NCBI GenBank assembly: GCA_026874595.1
Contig: CM049307.1
Location: 8,765,579 to 8,829,578 of the forward strand
DNA: 64,000 bases
From: Sipunculus nudus
Lineage: Eukaryota > Annelida > Sipuncula > Golfingiida > Sipunculidae
Direction of reading: 5' to 3'
The translations under genes were made by a program, and so were the position numbers. The notes under the pieces were generated by a model. It ran no database searches. It worked only from the letters and a program-made list of their open reading frames with translations, and was not told the origin of the DNA. Shown here in pieces: positions 13,091-25,739 of this stretch; position 1 is the first letter of the stretch; every line of letters starts with the position of its first letter.

Positions 13091-13732
13091 ATCAATATAT
13101 TTACATTTAATTATATTAATTATATCAATAAAACTTCCAGGGAGTAACTAGACCACAATTTAACTTACTAATTTTCCATAATCATGATAGACGGAACCAT
13201 ATCCAGTGTTTTCCAGTGTTTTGCGAGGATTTTATTTTCACCACTTACCATACATTAATTTACACATTGTACATAACCATTATTATACCAATTACCTAAT
13301 GCACACAGAAAATCTGAATAATGGCACAAGATGCTTATGAAATATTCAAATAGGTGGAAATTCTTCATGCAATAGTGGCAGATATGCAAAAGAATTTATA
13401 ATACACTTTAAATTATCAATCTTTGAATCATGGTAATATACAATGTGTGCTAATATTATAAAGATGAAATGCCATTTAGGCTAAAGAACAAATTACAGTC
13501 CATTTGTGCAAATGTGGTGTCTTATTCATGAAGGTTTTATTTTCGTGATAATTTCCCATTCGTGATTATCGCAAATTTGAAACCTCGCAATGAAGATTTT
13601 GTTTTTGTTATCTCTTGTCAGTGAAATTAATTTATTCAAAGACAATTTTCCCAGTAACAAACCTGTAACAGAGATCTACTCCTTCCACAGGAACAATAAG
13701 ATGTTAAACTCCTGATGACACATTATCATTGT
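13091..13732. other. Unassigned AT-rich sequence
   Basis: Nothing recognisable between the LINE tail and the next element. Confidence 0.4.
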
Positions 13733-13776
13733 ATCCGCCAAAACAGAGTTTTGCGGATACTATGTTTTCAGCTGGT

Positions 13777-13802
13777 CGCCGCCGCCGCCGCCGCCGCCGC
13801 CG
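13777..13802 (+). repeat. (GCC)n microsatellite
   Basis: About eight perfect GCC triplets just inside the left end of the family R element. Confidence 0.95.
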
Positions 13803-13924
13803 CGTAGGTGTCCGGAGAACTTCTCCGTAACCGCTGGGCGGAATTTTCCGAAACCCGGGATTATGTTCGGGTCACATGTGAACTGCTGCGCCCCGATTTT
13901 GTTTTGACCTCTGACCTTTCCTCT

Positions 13925-15345
13925 GCGCTCTGCGTCCGTTTGTGCGTCTGTTTCCACACATAAACCCACATATCTCGGGAACTGTTTGACCGATCAGGAA
14001 AATTTTTTTGCACAAATGTAGCCCTCGGAGAGCTTTATAACATACACCAAAAATGGTGGCGCCACCTGCAACCATGTTTGCACAGTGTCCATCTGTTCGT
14101 CTGCCTTGGGTTAAAATCACTCATATCTCTGCAGTGACTTGACTAATTCACCTGAAATTCGGCATGCGCAAACATCCTGGATAGCTTTTCTGATTTTATG
14201 ACAGGTGGCGCCACCTACATTCACGTTGACGCTGCAGACATCCAAGCTCATATCTCGGGAACCGTTTGACCGATCAGGAAAATTCTTTTGCACAAATGTA
14301 GCCCTTGGAGAGCTTTATAACATACACCAAAAATGGTGGCGCCACCTGCAACCATGTTTGCACAGTGTCCATCTGTTCGTCTGCCTTGGGTTAAAATCAC
14401 TCATATCTCTGCAGTGACTTGACTAATTCACCTGAAATTTGGCATGCGTATACATCCTGGATAGCTTATCTGATTTTATGACAGGTGGCGCCACCTACAT
14501 TCACGTTTACGCTGCAGACATCCAAGCTCATATCTCGGGAACCGTTTGACCGATCAGGAAAATTCTTTTGCACAAATGTAGCCCTTGGAGAGCTTTATAA
14601 CATACACCAAAAATGGTGCCGCTACCTGCAACCATGTTTGTACAGTGTCCATCTGTTTGTCTGCCTTGGGTTAAAATCACTCATATCTCTGCAGTGACTT
14701 GACTAATTCACCTGAAATTTGGCATGCGTATACATCCTGGATAGCTTTTCTGATTTTATGACAGGTGGCGCCACCTACATTCATGTTTACGCGGCAGACA
14801 TCCAAGCTCATATCTCAGGAACCGTTTGATTGATCAGGAAAATTTTTTTGCACAAATGTAGCCCTTGGAGAGCTTTATAACATACACAAAAAATGGTGGC
14901 GCCACCTGCAACCATGTTTGCACAGTGTCCAGCTGTTCGTCTGCCTTGGGTTAAAATCACTCATATCTCTGCAGTGGTTTGACTAATTCACCTGAAATTC
15001 TGCATGCTTATACATCCTGGATAGCTTTTCTGATTTTATGACAGGTGGCGCCACCTACAATCAAGTTTATGCTGCAGACATCCAAGCTCATATCTAGGGA
15101 ACTGTTTGACCAATTGGGCCAAAATTTTGCATGTGTATAGTTCTCACAAAGCTCTTTATCATACGCTTAACTGGTGGCGCCACCTGCAACCCTTTTTTGC
15201 ACAGCGTCCATCTGTTTGTCTGCCAAGGGCAAAAATCACTCATATACAATATAGTGGTTTGACTTATCTGCCTTAAATTTTGCATATGTATACAACTTGG
15301 ACGGCTTTCTGGATTTTTTGGTAGGTAGCGCAACCTACATACACA
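13925..15345 (+). repeat. 280-bp tandem array with paired GGTGGCGCCACC palindromes
   Basis: The ACAGGTGGCGCCACCTAC block starts at 14201, 14481, 14761 and 15041, an exact 280-bp period. Each monomer has two half-monomers, so palindromes fall at 14055, 14204, 14335, 14484, 14764, 14895, 15044 and 15174 (the 14615 copy is mutated), with alternating steps of about 149 and 131. Because 280 is not a multiple of 3, the frames seen in the array are not maintained coding. Confidence 0.95.
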
Positions 15346-15436
15346 ATTTGGCTGCAGACATCCATGCTGATATGCAACACTTCACCCGTTCCACTCTGAT
15401 TTAGGCGGATACAAGTAGTCGCTTGTCGACTACCCG

Positions 15437-16227
15437 TATTCTAGTTTATTGTATATTTTGCTCCCCCCTTCCATAACTGGAACTTCAAGCTTCACTTACT
15501 CAAAACATTCAAATTGTTCTTCAGTTAGTGGTACATGGCTCCCCTTATAGTTTTACATTTATCTAGATTCAACTGAATGTGAAATTTGTATACTCCATAT
15601 ATATATATACTCTGCATGTACAGTACATTAAATTTTTTAAAGTCAGTCTTGTAAAAGTACAAACATGACCCGGCTTTTTTCACCAACACTATGTGACAGT
15701 TTTATTCAATAGAATGACACAAGCCCATATATCACCCGTGAGCCTGCATTGTGTGCCTATGGAGAACACTTGCCTATCACTTTTGTGTGGGGCATGATCT
15801 AATTATTTATACTCCATTAGACTACAATTAGCACTGGCACATGCATTCTTTTCTATATGTATTTTCCTTTGTGTCACATGTACTTTGAAACTTTTGGCTA
15901 GGTTAAATATTCATTTTTAATAAATGATATATCTGTTAATATAATGCAACTTTGTTGTTTAAATAACCAGTTAAACACCTCTTGTTGTTAATGTTAATTA
16001 ATAATAATTAAAAATCTGGATTTGATTATACTTGTCTCATAAAATCTAAAAAGATTAGTTTAGACAGTTATTTCTGTTGACGGTTTAAATTATGAGAGAT
16101 GAAAGACTTGTTGAGTTATTATATTTTTTATAAGCTCTGGGATAATTGTTCGAATGAACGCTATACAGCATGCCAAATAATACATGAAAATCCACAATTT
16201 GCACAAACAACGAAGCTGTCAGCTTAC
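15437..16227. other. Sequence downstream of the aminotransferase-like exon (presumed intron 1)
   Basis: AT-rich. No second exon of the minus-strand gene was recognised. Confidence 0.4.
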
Positions 16228-16307
16228 CCTATAAACTTCCTTCGCAGCGCAATAGTTTCATCTTTGGACAATCCGTCCAGTATATCTTCCATGGGGCCTG
16301 TAGACAT
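16228..16307 (-). CDS. First coding exon of a probable ETNPPL/PHYKPL-type PLP-dependent phospho-lyase
   Basis: The ATG at 16307 sits in a fair start context (GCAAAATGT) and opens 26 codons plus two bases, MSTGPMEDILDGLSKDETIA followed by LRRKFI, ending at a good donor (GG|GTAAGC). Human ethanolamine-phosphate phospho-lyase and 5-phosphohydroxylysine phospho-lyase begin with a short variable N-terminus and then a D-T-L-x-LR-(K/Q)-(K/R)-x-I(G) segment before the PLP fold. D-E-T-I-A-L-R-R-K-F-I(G) fits this, and the phase-2 donor would supply the Gly. These enzymes split phosphoethanolamine or phosphohydroxylysine to an aldehyde, ammonia and phosphate in mitochondria or matrix-linked pathways. 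The catalytic lysine and PLP site lie in later exons, which I did not find between 1 and 16227. The identification rests on about a dozen residues. Confidence 0.5.
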
Positions 16308-17344
16308 TTTGCTAAATGTGATGCGATAGCTCTGTAGCACAATGCGTATCACACTAACATACAGACGTATGTGCTGAGTGGCCGGTGACCCCACTGTGCA
16401 CCTCCAAACCAAGGCACAGCTGATACAACTTCCAGGGCTGTTGACAAGGTCAAGGTTGTATCTGTCAAACCCACGACACACCTTCAGGCAGGGAAATTTG
16501 AATCTTTATCATTTTTTTAAATAGTTGAAAAGAATTTGAAGAACAAAAATGCCTATGAAAAATAAGGACGGAAGAGAAGCTGTAGCCTTATAGTGTAGAC
16601 TTTCAGTATAAAAATTTGCTCCAAATGATCGGGTGTGCCAAATGTCTTCAAATGACTATCACAAGCACCATCTAGCGGCTATTTTTAAAATTAATGTAAT
16701 CTATTCCATTTTGCAGTCAAGCATTTGCGCCCGTTTTCTAAATTGACAACCGCCAACGCCCCCCCCCCCCCCCCAACACACGCACATTGGATACAAGTAG
16801 GAAACTGCCCTTATGGCTTAGTAAAGTAGATGATTCAGCTTTGCAAAACTGAAATAATATGTGAAAGATAAGGATAAGGCCTATTTTTTAGGTCTACGGT
16901 AAGGGCAGACAATTTACCAAAAACTTAGTTGGCCTACCCTAATAGACATCTTTGTCAATCGCTTAGTGCGTCACACCTTTGATAAACTGAAATTTTACAA
17001 TTTGATATAAATAGGCCTACAAATGATTTTCATCATTCAAGTCATCAATTCGTTATAAGGCCTAGGCCTATATAGGCGTATATGTCATTTATTAATTATG
17101 CGTTTCAAATCGAGGAGAAAAAATCTATAATTTTTTTACACGTGAACACGTGACTTTTTAAGGGGCTAGACTCCCTTGCGAAATTCGAGAAAATTGCATG
17201 CTCCCGAAAACACATAAGTTTTAGAGTATTGACAGCTTTTATTTTCACAGTCCAATGTTCCGGAGAAGAGACGGTCGACTTGAAAAGTTAGCGATTCAAA
17301 TATCTGGAGCGCAATATAAGCCAGGACAAGAAAAGCACAAACGA
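16308..17344 (-). promoter_or_regulatory. Upstream region of the aminotransferase-like exon
   Basis: Presumed 5' UTR and promoter side. It has a GC-richer 16370-16490 stretch next to the exon, a 16-base C run (16759-16774), and two CACGTG E-boxes two bases apart at 17139-17144 and 17147-17152. No TATA box was placed, so the transcription start is unknown. Confidence 0.3.
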
Positions 17345-17570
17345 CAGATTATGGCAGGGGTGGATCCAGGATTAAGATAAAGGAGAGATCCAACCTAGGG
17401 GGCCTAGGCCTGATGATAAAACCTATAATAAGGTCCCAAGGTCTGGAAAGGGGGGGGGGGGGGCAGCGGGGTTCCAAGCAGCAAAATGTGCTCTGAAACT
17501 CTAAAGAGATTGCGGCTGCTGAAAAAGGAGGGGCAAGACCCCTTCTGGATCCGTCTCTGAGTGCAACTTT
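17345..17570 (+). mobile_element. Short G-run element (family M), best-preserved copy
   Basis: The left end GGGGTGGATCCAGGATTAAG and the right end CTTCTGGATCCGTCTCTGAG carry GGATCC-centred inverted ends. Inside are GAGATCCAACCTAGG, AAGGTCCCAAGGTCTG, a 14-base G run (17450-17463) and TTGCGGCTGCTGAAAAAGG. Size (about 225 bp), inverted ends and lack of coding fit a MITE. Confidence 0.65.
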
Positions 17571-17812
17571 AGGTAAAAAGCCATAGGCCTAAAATATATA
17601 GTTACGTCTCCGAGAAACATTCAAATCACAGCTAACAGGGATATGTTACTTTGGGCTATCTTTGCCCCCTCCAAAGTGCGAGTTCTTGTTCTCAACTTCA
17701 AATCTTTCAAAGTACTGTACTCGTACTCAAGTACTGGCCCAATATACTCAAGTACAATTCATGTACTCCTTAAAATAGATTTAATTTAGTTTTCATTATA
17801 TAAGTAATGTAG

Positions 17813-17814
<2 letters not shown>

Positions 17815-17872
<58 letters not shown>
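17815..17872. repeat. (AT)n microsatellite
   Basis: Pure AT dinucleotides over about 58 bases. Confidence 0.98.
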
Positions 17873-17875
<3 letters not shown>

Positions 17876-20187
17876 GCAAAGTTTCACAGTAATTATAAAA
17901 TTAACTTAGCCCTGTGCCTTAAAAAACATTTTTGAGAAAAGTTGTAATGTAGCCCAATTGAGTTAATCTTACAGAAGTATTTGGACTAACTGCCAGGTTT
18001 CATTTATTTGTTTTAATATTGAGATAAGGCTTGGAGCACATTGTCAAAACTGGACTAGAGACACCAAATCAATTGCAGGTGTTCATTGGCCTTCACAGAG
18101 TTACCGCGTATACCGTGAAAGAACATTATGTAAAAAACAAAATGAATATTCATAAAGTGGGATAACAAGTCGTATGTACGAATATGATTCTTAGAAAACG
18201 TTGGATTAAGGTAAGATTTAATTGACTTGAATGAGCCTTTGATACTGTAGACGAAAGCGTGTAAAATTAAATGAACAATACGCATTTTTTGCATTACTTT
18301 ACATAAACAGAACATGAAATATTCCCTCGAAAGTGCATCTTTGATTCATGATTCATCTTTCATAAACAATTACAACAGAAACATATTGTGATTTGATGAA
18401 ATACATATCGTTTAGAAAGCGCCAGACCAACGCAAAATTAGTAATAATTATCACGAATTAACCCAGGAAAGTGGCAGATTAAACCTATAGCCTGTGATGA
18501 GACGCATGATGTTGCTCCGACCAAGCAGTTTAGTTGTTGCTGCCATCTGGTGATCAAGCTTATGACTAACTTGAGGAGATATGGCTCAAACACGAAAGCC
18601 TACGTTTCAGGGAATCTGTGAGATAAGGATGAAATGTTGACTGCTACCCTTCAGTACGGCGCCCAGTTCTGAAGGCACCGTTCTGAGCTAAGCTATTTAA
18701 AATGTATTATTCATGTTCCGTCTTTATGGCACTTGTGACAGCCAGAATGAGAATATATACTTCTGTATATTGTGTATAAAGTCGATGTATATTTACAAGT
18801 CTTGTTGTAGGTTTACAAGTCCTGATGCGGGTTTATAAATCCTTATTTGGCTGATTAAACACCCTATTAAGAGATACGGCCGACTTGACTTCGCCCGAAA
18901 TGGAGGCGATTAAATAAAATTAATATCTGACGCGTTTTCTTCCTAAAATAGAATTTTTTTCTGTAATCGTATGTCCCATGAACACAAAGCGACAAAACTG
19001 ATCTATGAACCTGTGTGTACAGCAATTCGTATATACGGTCATTCGTCTCACGGTCTAATTGAAAAATAAATGATGAATTACATGCAATGGTTCTTCACAT
19101 CAGGCATTCGTGATTGTTAATAACAGGAGTAAACGCACACAGACATACATGTATGTGGGCGGGTATGAGTGTGTTATACTGATAAATGATATTTCAATAC
19201 ATGTACTTACCTTATTTCTGCAGGGATAATAGTAAATTCCATGGATATAACCGCATGCGTTATCTTTTGTTGTCGTCGTAATTAACCGCTGTATCGCGCG
19301 TATTTTATTCCACGTCTCTTCTCGTACTGATAGTACTGTATAGAAAACCTATCACCATTCATATTTATGGTTCAGTGCCTTCCTGTTTCACGGGAGTTAT
19401 ACATCTAGTCTGCCATCAGTTCTTCCAACAGGTAGTTGGGTACCCGCTTTCCCATGGGATGAATGTAAAGACGTATATATATAAAGGCGGCAAGTTAAAG
19501 CAGGCACTAAATAGGAATCGCACGCCTGCATGGTTTTCCGCAGACACGCTTTTATGATTGCACTGACCTTGTTTCTTGTGGAAATTGGGAATTTACCAGA
19601 GTCCTTGTTTCTTAGATATACTTCGTATATCTGTCAATCCCTTATAACAGCATTCACCTTAAATTCACATGAACATTTCATACATTTTTCATGGGCACCA
19701 CGCATGGCACAAAATAGTGCACACACTGTGCGTAATCTGGTTGTCCCTTATTTTTCGTGTACAATACATATATACTAAATATACACTTGGTCTTACATGA
19801 ATCCACCCGCTCATACATCACATCTGTAGGTTCAGATAATTCGGTCTATAGGTTTCTCTCCAAAAAAAGCCTTAATTCTAATCATAAGCAATCATGGCAA
19901 CGTGCGCGTGTGAAGCCCTTTCATTTTAAAATGTTTTACATTTGTCTTTAAAACACTTCTATAGATTCATCCAGTCATATGAAATAGTCGATGCCCTTTA
20001 ACATGGTTACAACACAGGACTTTGAACAAATCCATTTATCCTGAACTATGGATTTTTTTACAAATATTTCCTTATTTAACCTCTAATAATGTCCACAATA
20101 TCTTTCTTATATATGTATACTATATACACCAAAAGGAATATCAAGGCTTAGCTAGAGCCTCGTATAGTAAACATGGTGAGTTCAGAA
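17873..20187. other. Unassigned sequence
   Basis: No exon, RNA gene or repeat family is recognised. Short frames at 19375-19951 have no domain signature and no good flanking splice sites. Confidence 0.4.
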
Positions 20188-20207
20188 CCCCCCCCCCCCC
20201 CCCCCCC
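20188..20207. repeat. Poly-C run, 20 bases
   Basis: An uninterrupted run of C on the plus strand. Confidence 0.98.
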
Positions 20208-20682
20208 TTCTTTTGACACTCGGGGTTGTCCTTCGATGTTCTCTTTCATGCCTTCACGTTACACTTGTCCACAATGATTAATGCATTATTTTGACCCCAA
20301 AGCTGTTGGGTTTCTCTAGACCTCAACATATTTTCAGAAAGGCCAGTGTTAGCCTTTTTACACAGCTGAAGAAACTCCTTAGTTTTCTTGCAGACGTGCA
20401 AGTAAGGTATTTTCCATAATTCATCTATTTCTCTCTCTCCCTCTCCCTAAATTCTGTTCAGAGAATTGTTAAAGTTGCTATTCCATAAGTATACCAAGCA
20501 GTTTACAAATTGTGACAAACTCTTTCTCATATACTCTACTGTTTTACTGATATGGATATTTTCCCCCGAGGAATGTGTGGTAAAAATTCCTCGTGTAAAA
20601 CTTCGACGATTTGCGGTAGGAAATGACAAGGAGCCGTACCACGCCATCCAACTAAATTCACCTTTACAGAAAGGTGCACGGT

Positions 20683-20708
20683 ATAGACAGCATGCGCATG
20701 CTGTCTAT
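20683..20708. repeat. 26-bp perfect palindrome
   Basis: The left half ATAGACAGCATGC is followed directly by its exact complement GCATGCTGTCTAT, with no spacer. Confidence 0.95.
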
Positions 20709-20759
20709 GCATGGTTGGCAAAAGGTGAAGTGCTCACCCAGAGTCCAGAGTGAAAAGTT

Positions 20760-23700
20760 CCACAAATTTTGTGAAATATTGACTTTTTTATTAAAACTTC
20801 TATGGAAATCATGTCCCCAGTTGTATAAAGCAGAGGGGTGCCTGGCAATTACTCTGCATCTCTGTTCGTTGCAGACTGGAATCCCTCAAAATAAATTTCT
20901 GTAATGGCTCATCCACTCCCCCACAGTAATCAGAGCTAAAGCCAATAATCACATGCAGGTCCTCTGTCATATTTAGCAACATACATCATTGTTCTTTTGA
21001 ATCTACATTTACCTCACTCTACATGTGACAGTAGGTCAGATTTAATGGTTATTTCAAAATGCATTTGCCCTAAAACCACTAGGTACAAACAGGACATTGG
21101 ACTATATAGTACATTCAATTACAAGTGAAGCAGCGATGCATTTTAATAATATATTTACTTCTGCATTTTAAAATAATGTGTACAGCTAGATCCGACTTCA
21201 TACAGCACATTTTGAAATAACATTTTATATGGTGGCTATATGTAACCGTTATATGTTAGGGAGTCCATGCACATGGTATACCATCTGTCTCCTAATTATG
21301 TGCCCTGCTAATCGATAAAGCAACAATTCGTGACATCCCCCCCCCCCCAAGCGGCGGAAGGCTGGAAAAGCTTAGAGGGTCCTCGTTGTGCCTGGGGGAA
21401 TTTAAATGTCTTACAAAATGGAATGCCAGAGGCTTTATTCACAAAATAATTTTTAATACATAACTGGAGCAGCTGAACAGTCTTAATCGAATGTTGTCAG
21501 AAGGTTCAGTGGTACTAGCTGCTGAAAGCAGCAATGGACTGATTATTTGCATTTAAGATTATGTTAACTTCAAGGATCAACAATCCTTCAGGAGGCCATC
21601 ATGGTTGTAGAATATATAATAAGTTCCGGTCTGGTATGATAAATGAAAGTACACAACAAACGAGACAACAGCTGAAAATTTTATTTTAATTAATTTTTGT
21701 TGATACCTTGGCACTGGGGACCTAGCGAAAACAATATGACGTACATAGAAATACGGATTATACATGGGGATCTAGCGAATAAAAAAGAAAACTTTGAATT
21801 TGCGTTAAATATGGGGAACATTAGAAATAAGAACATCCGGCAAAACATCTGGATATGATTTAAAAACATAAGACTTCTTATCAGATTCTGATGATACAAA
21901 AGATCTGTCGTGTTTCACCTGGTTTCTTTACGCCTACAGAGAAACCAGCAACGTCAATCACTGAACATAAAGAACCCAAAAGTTAATTACTGCCACATGG
22001 TCAACATCTATTGAACTTGGTGAAGTTATCGTACAAGTTTCCCTATGTTATATGAACATTCACATTTATTACAAGATTATTACAATTCCAACCAGGCAAA
22101 GGCACTCAAAGTCATGAAAACTCAAGAAATTTATCACACGCAAAGTATGGAGTATTCTGAAATATACCATTATCATTATTTACACTAAAACCACTGTTGC
22201 TAATTAGCACCATCTGATGTTCAAGTTGTTTTGGACTTTCTTCTTTGTAATCGACAAGGGACAGAAATATGTTTCTGTCCACTGCAGTATTGAGAGTGTC
22301 ACTGTACTTTATGATTCATCAATCGAGATGAAAACTAAAGAACACCCCGGAATTTTCCTCTGGGGTTTGTTCCACTGAATAAACACTAGATGACACTGAG
22401 AAACAAATGCGGTGTTAACGTAAATAACAATCACACAATTTTAAAGTATCAAATTAAAGCACCGATTCCCTTACATCTAGGTGATATGAATATTCATAGA
22501 CTAATCTCCACGCATGTCACCCTTTACCTTTTATAATGACAAAACAGTTGAGCACTAAAAAATCTACTAACATGCAAACACTCATCAAACTAACGAAAGC
22601 AATGTACATAAAATGTAAATATTAAATCTGAGGTTATTTTCATCAGAAATTTCAATTTGCCTAAACTTTCACGACAAACAGCCTCTTCATTCGTTACCCT
22701 GTCTGCACAAGTATAATTAAGTCTCCCTTTATGCAAAATTCATCTTAATTATAAGATCAATATTACATATTAAAAGCCTCTATTTGAAAATTAATATTGA
22801 TAAAACCTGACGAAATCTTTAAAAACCTGTGCGAGATTCACTATGTTATTATTGCTGATGAAATGCTACAGAACTGCAAAGGCGCGAAATCCTTCACCTA
22901 ACCTATTAGCAAAATAATAAATTTCCTACGGTCATAAGGGTTTACAGACCAAGGCCATCAGCTTGAATATTTCACAGTTCCAAACATACACACTTTAAAT
23001 GAAATGCACATCAATTGTTTAGATTTGAGAAATGCATAAAAAGGAGAGTTCATTTAAACTAGTTATGAACAAAGCAATTCATCACTTTCTAGGCAAAACA
23101 GCGAATGCAAAAAAATAACTTTCCAGACTGACTCACTTGTCAAATTACATCAGGTTTGATGAATTGTAACATGCGAAGTTAATGTTGTTTTTTTTTATGT
23201 TTCATTCTGGATGTCTCATATTCTATATGTAATGACAGGATTTGGTTGCAATATTGATAAATCGAAAATCTTGTTAACTTTAGTGAAGAAATTGGTAATG
23301 CAGAGACAAGTACAGATATTTCTATATTTAAATTGCCGTTAATTTCTGACACTATCATTGCATTATAAACATTTAAACATCATAAATGCACTTATATATC
23401 TTTGGTATTATCAATATTTGTGCATTGCTTTAAAGCACCATGAATGGAAAATAAGAAGTCATTGCTAGGTCTGGGCAACTATTTGTCAATAGAAGGGTAT
23501 GGTCAGCCTTTGTTTCAATGTACAGTGTAGGTAATACGACAAAATACATAGTTAAAAGGACTTAGATCCTAAGAAAAGGCCCTTTCCATTAAGAATGCCT
23601 TAAAGAATAAACAATGCAAATCTCTATGTTCTTCTTTGTACACTCATTTGAAACAAATTGTTAGGCAAAGTTTAAAGTTGGATGAGACTGACGTCATTAT

Positions 23701-25557
23701 GATATCAGGCTATACCCAAACTTTCACCTTTAATAGTTTTACTTGATACAGCTATTATCAGTATATACAGAGAAACACTGCCTCAATAAGGTTTACATCT
23801 TCAGCTGCCGGAGTGACAGCATCAATCATCACTTACTAATAGCACCACATGATTCCCCAGGCCACAGTTTGAGCGGTTTAAATACTGGTTGGCACAGTAA
23901 CAGCAACCTTAACACACCTGAGTATTATGAACACTTCCTCCACTCAACCCAGTCTCGTATAAAATATTGAATGTTGAGGTAGAACATTGTTGTGACTAAT
24001 ATATTGATGGAGAGATCCAAACGTGGCCACTGACTCAGGACAGAAGGTATCGAAACATGAATAACCAGTCTTCATGGTTACAAATCTGGGTTGAAGTTCC
24101 ACACTTCTTTGGAATAATTAATGATCCTGGAGGTTAAAAATACTGCACTGAAAATCATGTTGCACTGGCGTAGTGTTCTACATCCTGTATAATAAACACG
24201 ATTATCAACACTGAACAAGTACTACTTCAAGTTCTTGTGTATTTGAATGAAGACTTTCTGCCGAAATGAAAGCAAGTTTACCTATTGTGCTGCCACCTGT
24301 GAATACTTAAAGGGGTTAAAATGCATTTTATTCCATTTTATTCAACTCATCCTGATAGTAAATTGTCAAACAAAATGGGGTGCTAATGTCAGGCTATTTT
24401 TCATATTCAATACAGGAATCAATGATTTTACTACATTATAATAAAGTAAAAGCCAGGCCTAATTGACTTTTTAAATTCAGCCAATTCTAATACAACATCT
24501 GTAATTTAAAAGCCCCTTATTTCTCTACAACATTTCTATATTATCTGTCAGTGTCCATATCAGATTTTTTAATGAAAAAATTGGCAAGTTTGAAAATCTT
24601 AAAGTGCATAATAAAAGCACCAGCTCTTGTCCCAGGGGTATCAAGGTGATAACAATATCAGATAATACATATCATAGAAGCTAACCACTCAATAAACATG
24701 CTGCAATATCACATGACCCATAAATCATACTATGGGAGAAAAACAGCATGTCTATTATCATGATTAACATGACTAACCACATGTAACCAGCACATGACAT
24801 GCGCATTATCCTGCATGATAGCCCAACAACTTTACATACATTAGAGTTCCTCTGGTATGTACGTAATACAGTTTCATCATATGCTGTTCCCATTTTGAAT
24901 GAATCATACATGACAAAATGACATAATCTGCTATCTCTGAGATAACATATTATTGTTTACTGCTACAGTACTCTCAATACAGCATCAGGTGACCACATCA
25001 GATTGAATGTGGCAAGCGATGAAACTTCAAAATCTATCTACTACAGTCAGCTGGAATGGTTATTCCGGCAATAATTACATGATCTGGTCATTTTTATGGC
25101 TATTTAACCAAACAAGTAAAGACAGAAAAGTAAAGTAAAATGCCCAGATCTGTAACTCCAGCTGATGGACAACTCACGGATGGTCATGTTTCTGTTCTGA
25201 ACCTGGCCACTAGGTGGCTCTGTCATTTACTACTAAGGAGTGCATCATGATGGATGGAAATGTAAACATGATTAATCAACCCTGTAACAAACCTTTGTTA
25301 TCTTTTTTACCACTTTGGTATAATATCTGTACATAAGTTGTCAAAATTAAAAACATTAATGAGTACACTACTGAAAGAAACGTTTTGCTTGCCTACATTT
25401 TATGCATCTTGTGAAGAAAACAATCATACACTTCAGATCTTAAAAGTAAATAAGCATTAAAGAAACATGCACATTAATTAAAGCCAGTGAACAAAATCCT
25501 CATGACCAGTCAATCTATGAATTATAACATTCTGTTTTCTGCAAAGCACAAGGAAAA
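20760..25557. other. Unassigned AT-rich sequence
   Basis: About 4.8 kb in which I see no supported exon on either strand; only a 12-base C run (21337-21348) stands out. Confidence 0.4.
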
Positions 25558-25739
25558 CAAGTGACCCATGGGTCATGACGCTCAGCTGACTGGGAAGAGA
25601 TTCGCAAAAGGAAATTTTATCATCAGAATGGTAGTATATACCCATTCAACTGAAGCATCAAACAGATTAACCAACAGGCCAAGATTTAGTCTGTGTTTAT
25701 ATATCTCAAAAAAAGAGAAAAAATGTGTAAACTTTAAAA

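Larger units (their letters stand above)
13733..15436 (+). mobile_element. Complete-looking family R element with 280-bp tandem core
   Basis: The left end has a hairpin: GTATCCGCC and GCGGATAC flank a CAAAAC/GTTTTG stem. The right end has GGCGGATAC, then a second hairpin (GTAGTCG paired with CGACTAC, about 15407-15425). The outer 9 bases of the two ends are inverted copies. Between them are a (GCC)n tract, a unique lead and a tandem array. No protein of the length of a transposase is encoded, so mobilisation would need a partner element. A diverged copy is at 58531-62990 and reverse-oriented pieces are at 1-565 and 25740-26605. Confidence 0.8.

Noticed and set aside
14205-14697. Two near-identical 70-codon plus-strand frames (MAPPTFT..)
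   Set aside because: Produced by the 280-bp tandem monomer. 280 is not divisible by three and each frame stops at the same monomer position.
20466-20753. 95-codon plus-strand frame (and antisense frames) around the 26-bp palindrome
   Set aside because: No recognisable domain, competing open frames on the other strand and no good splice sites.
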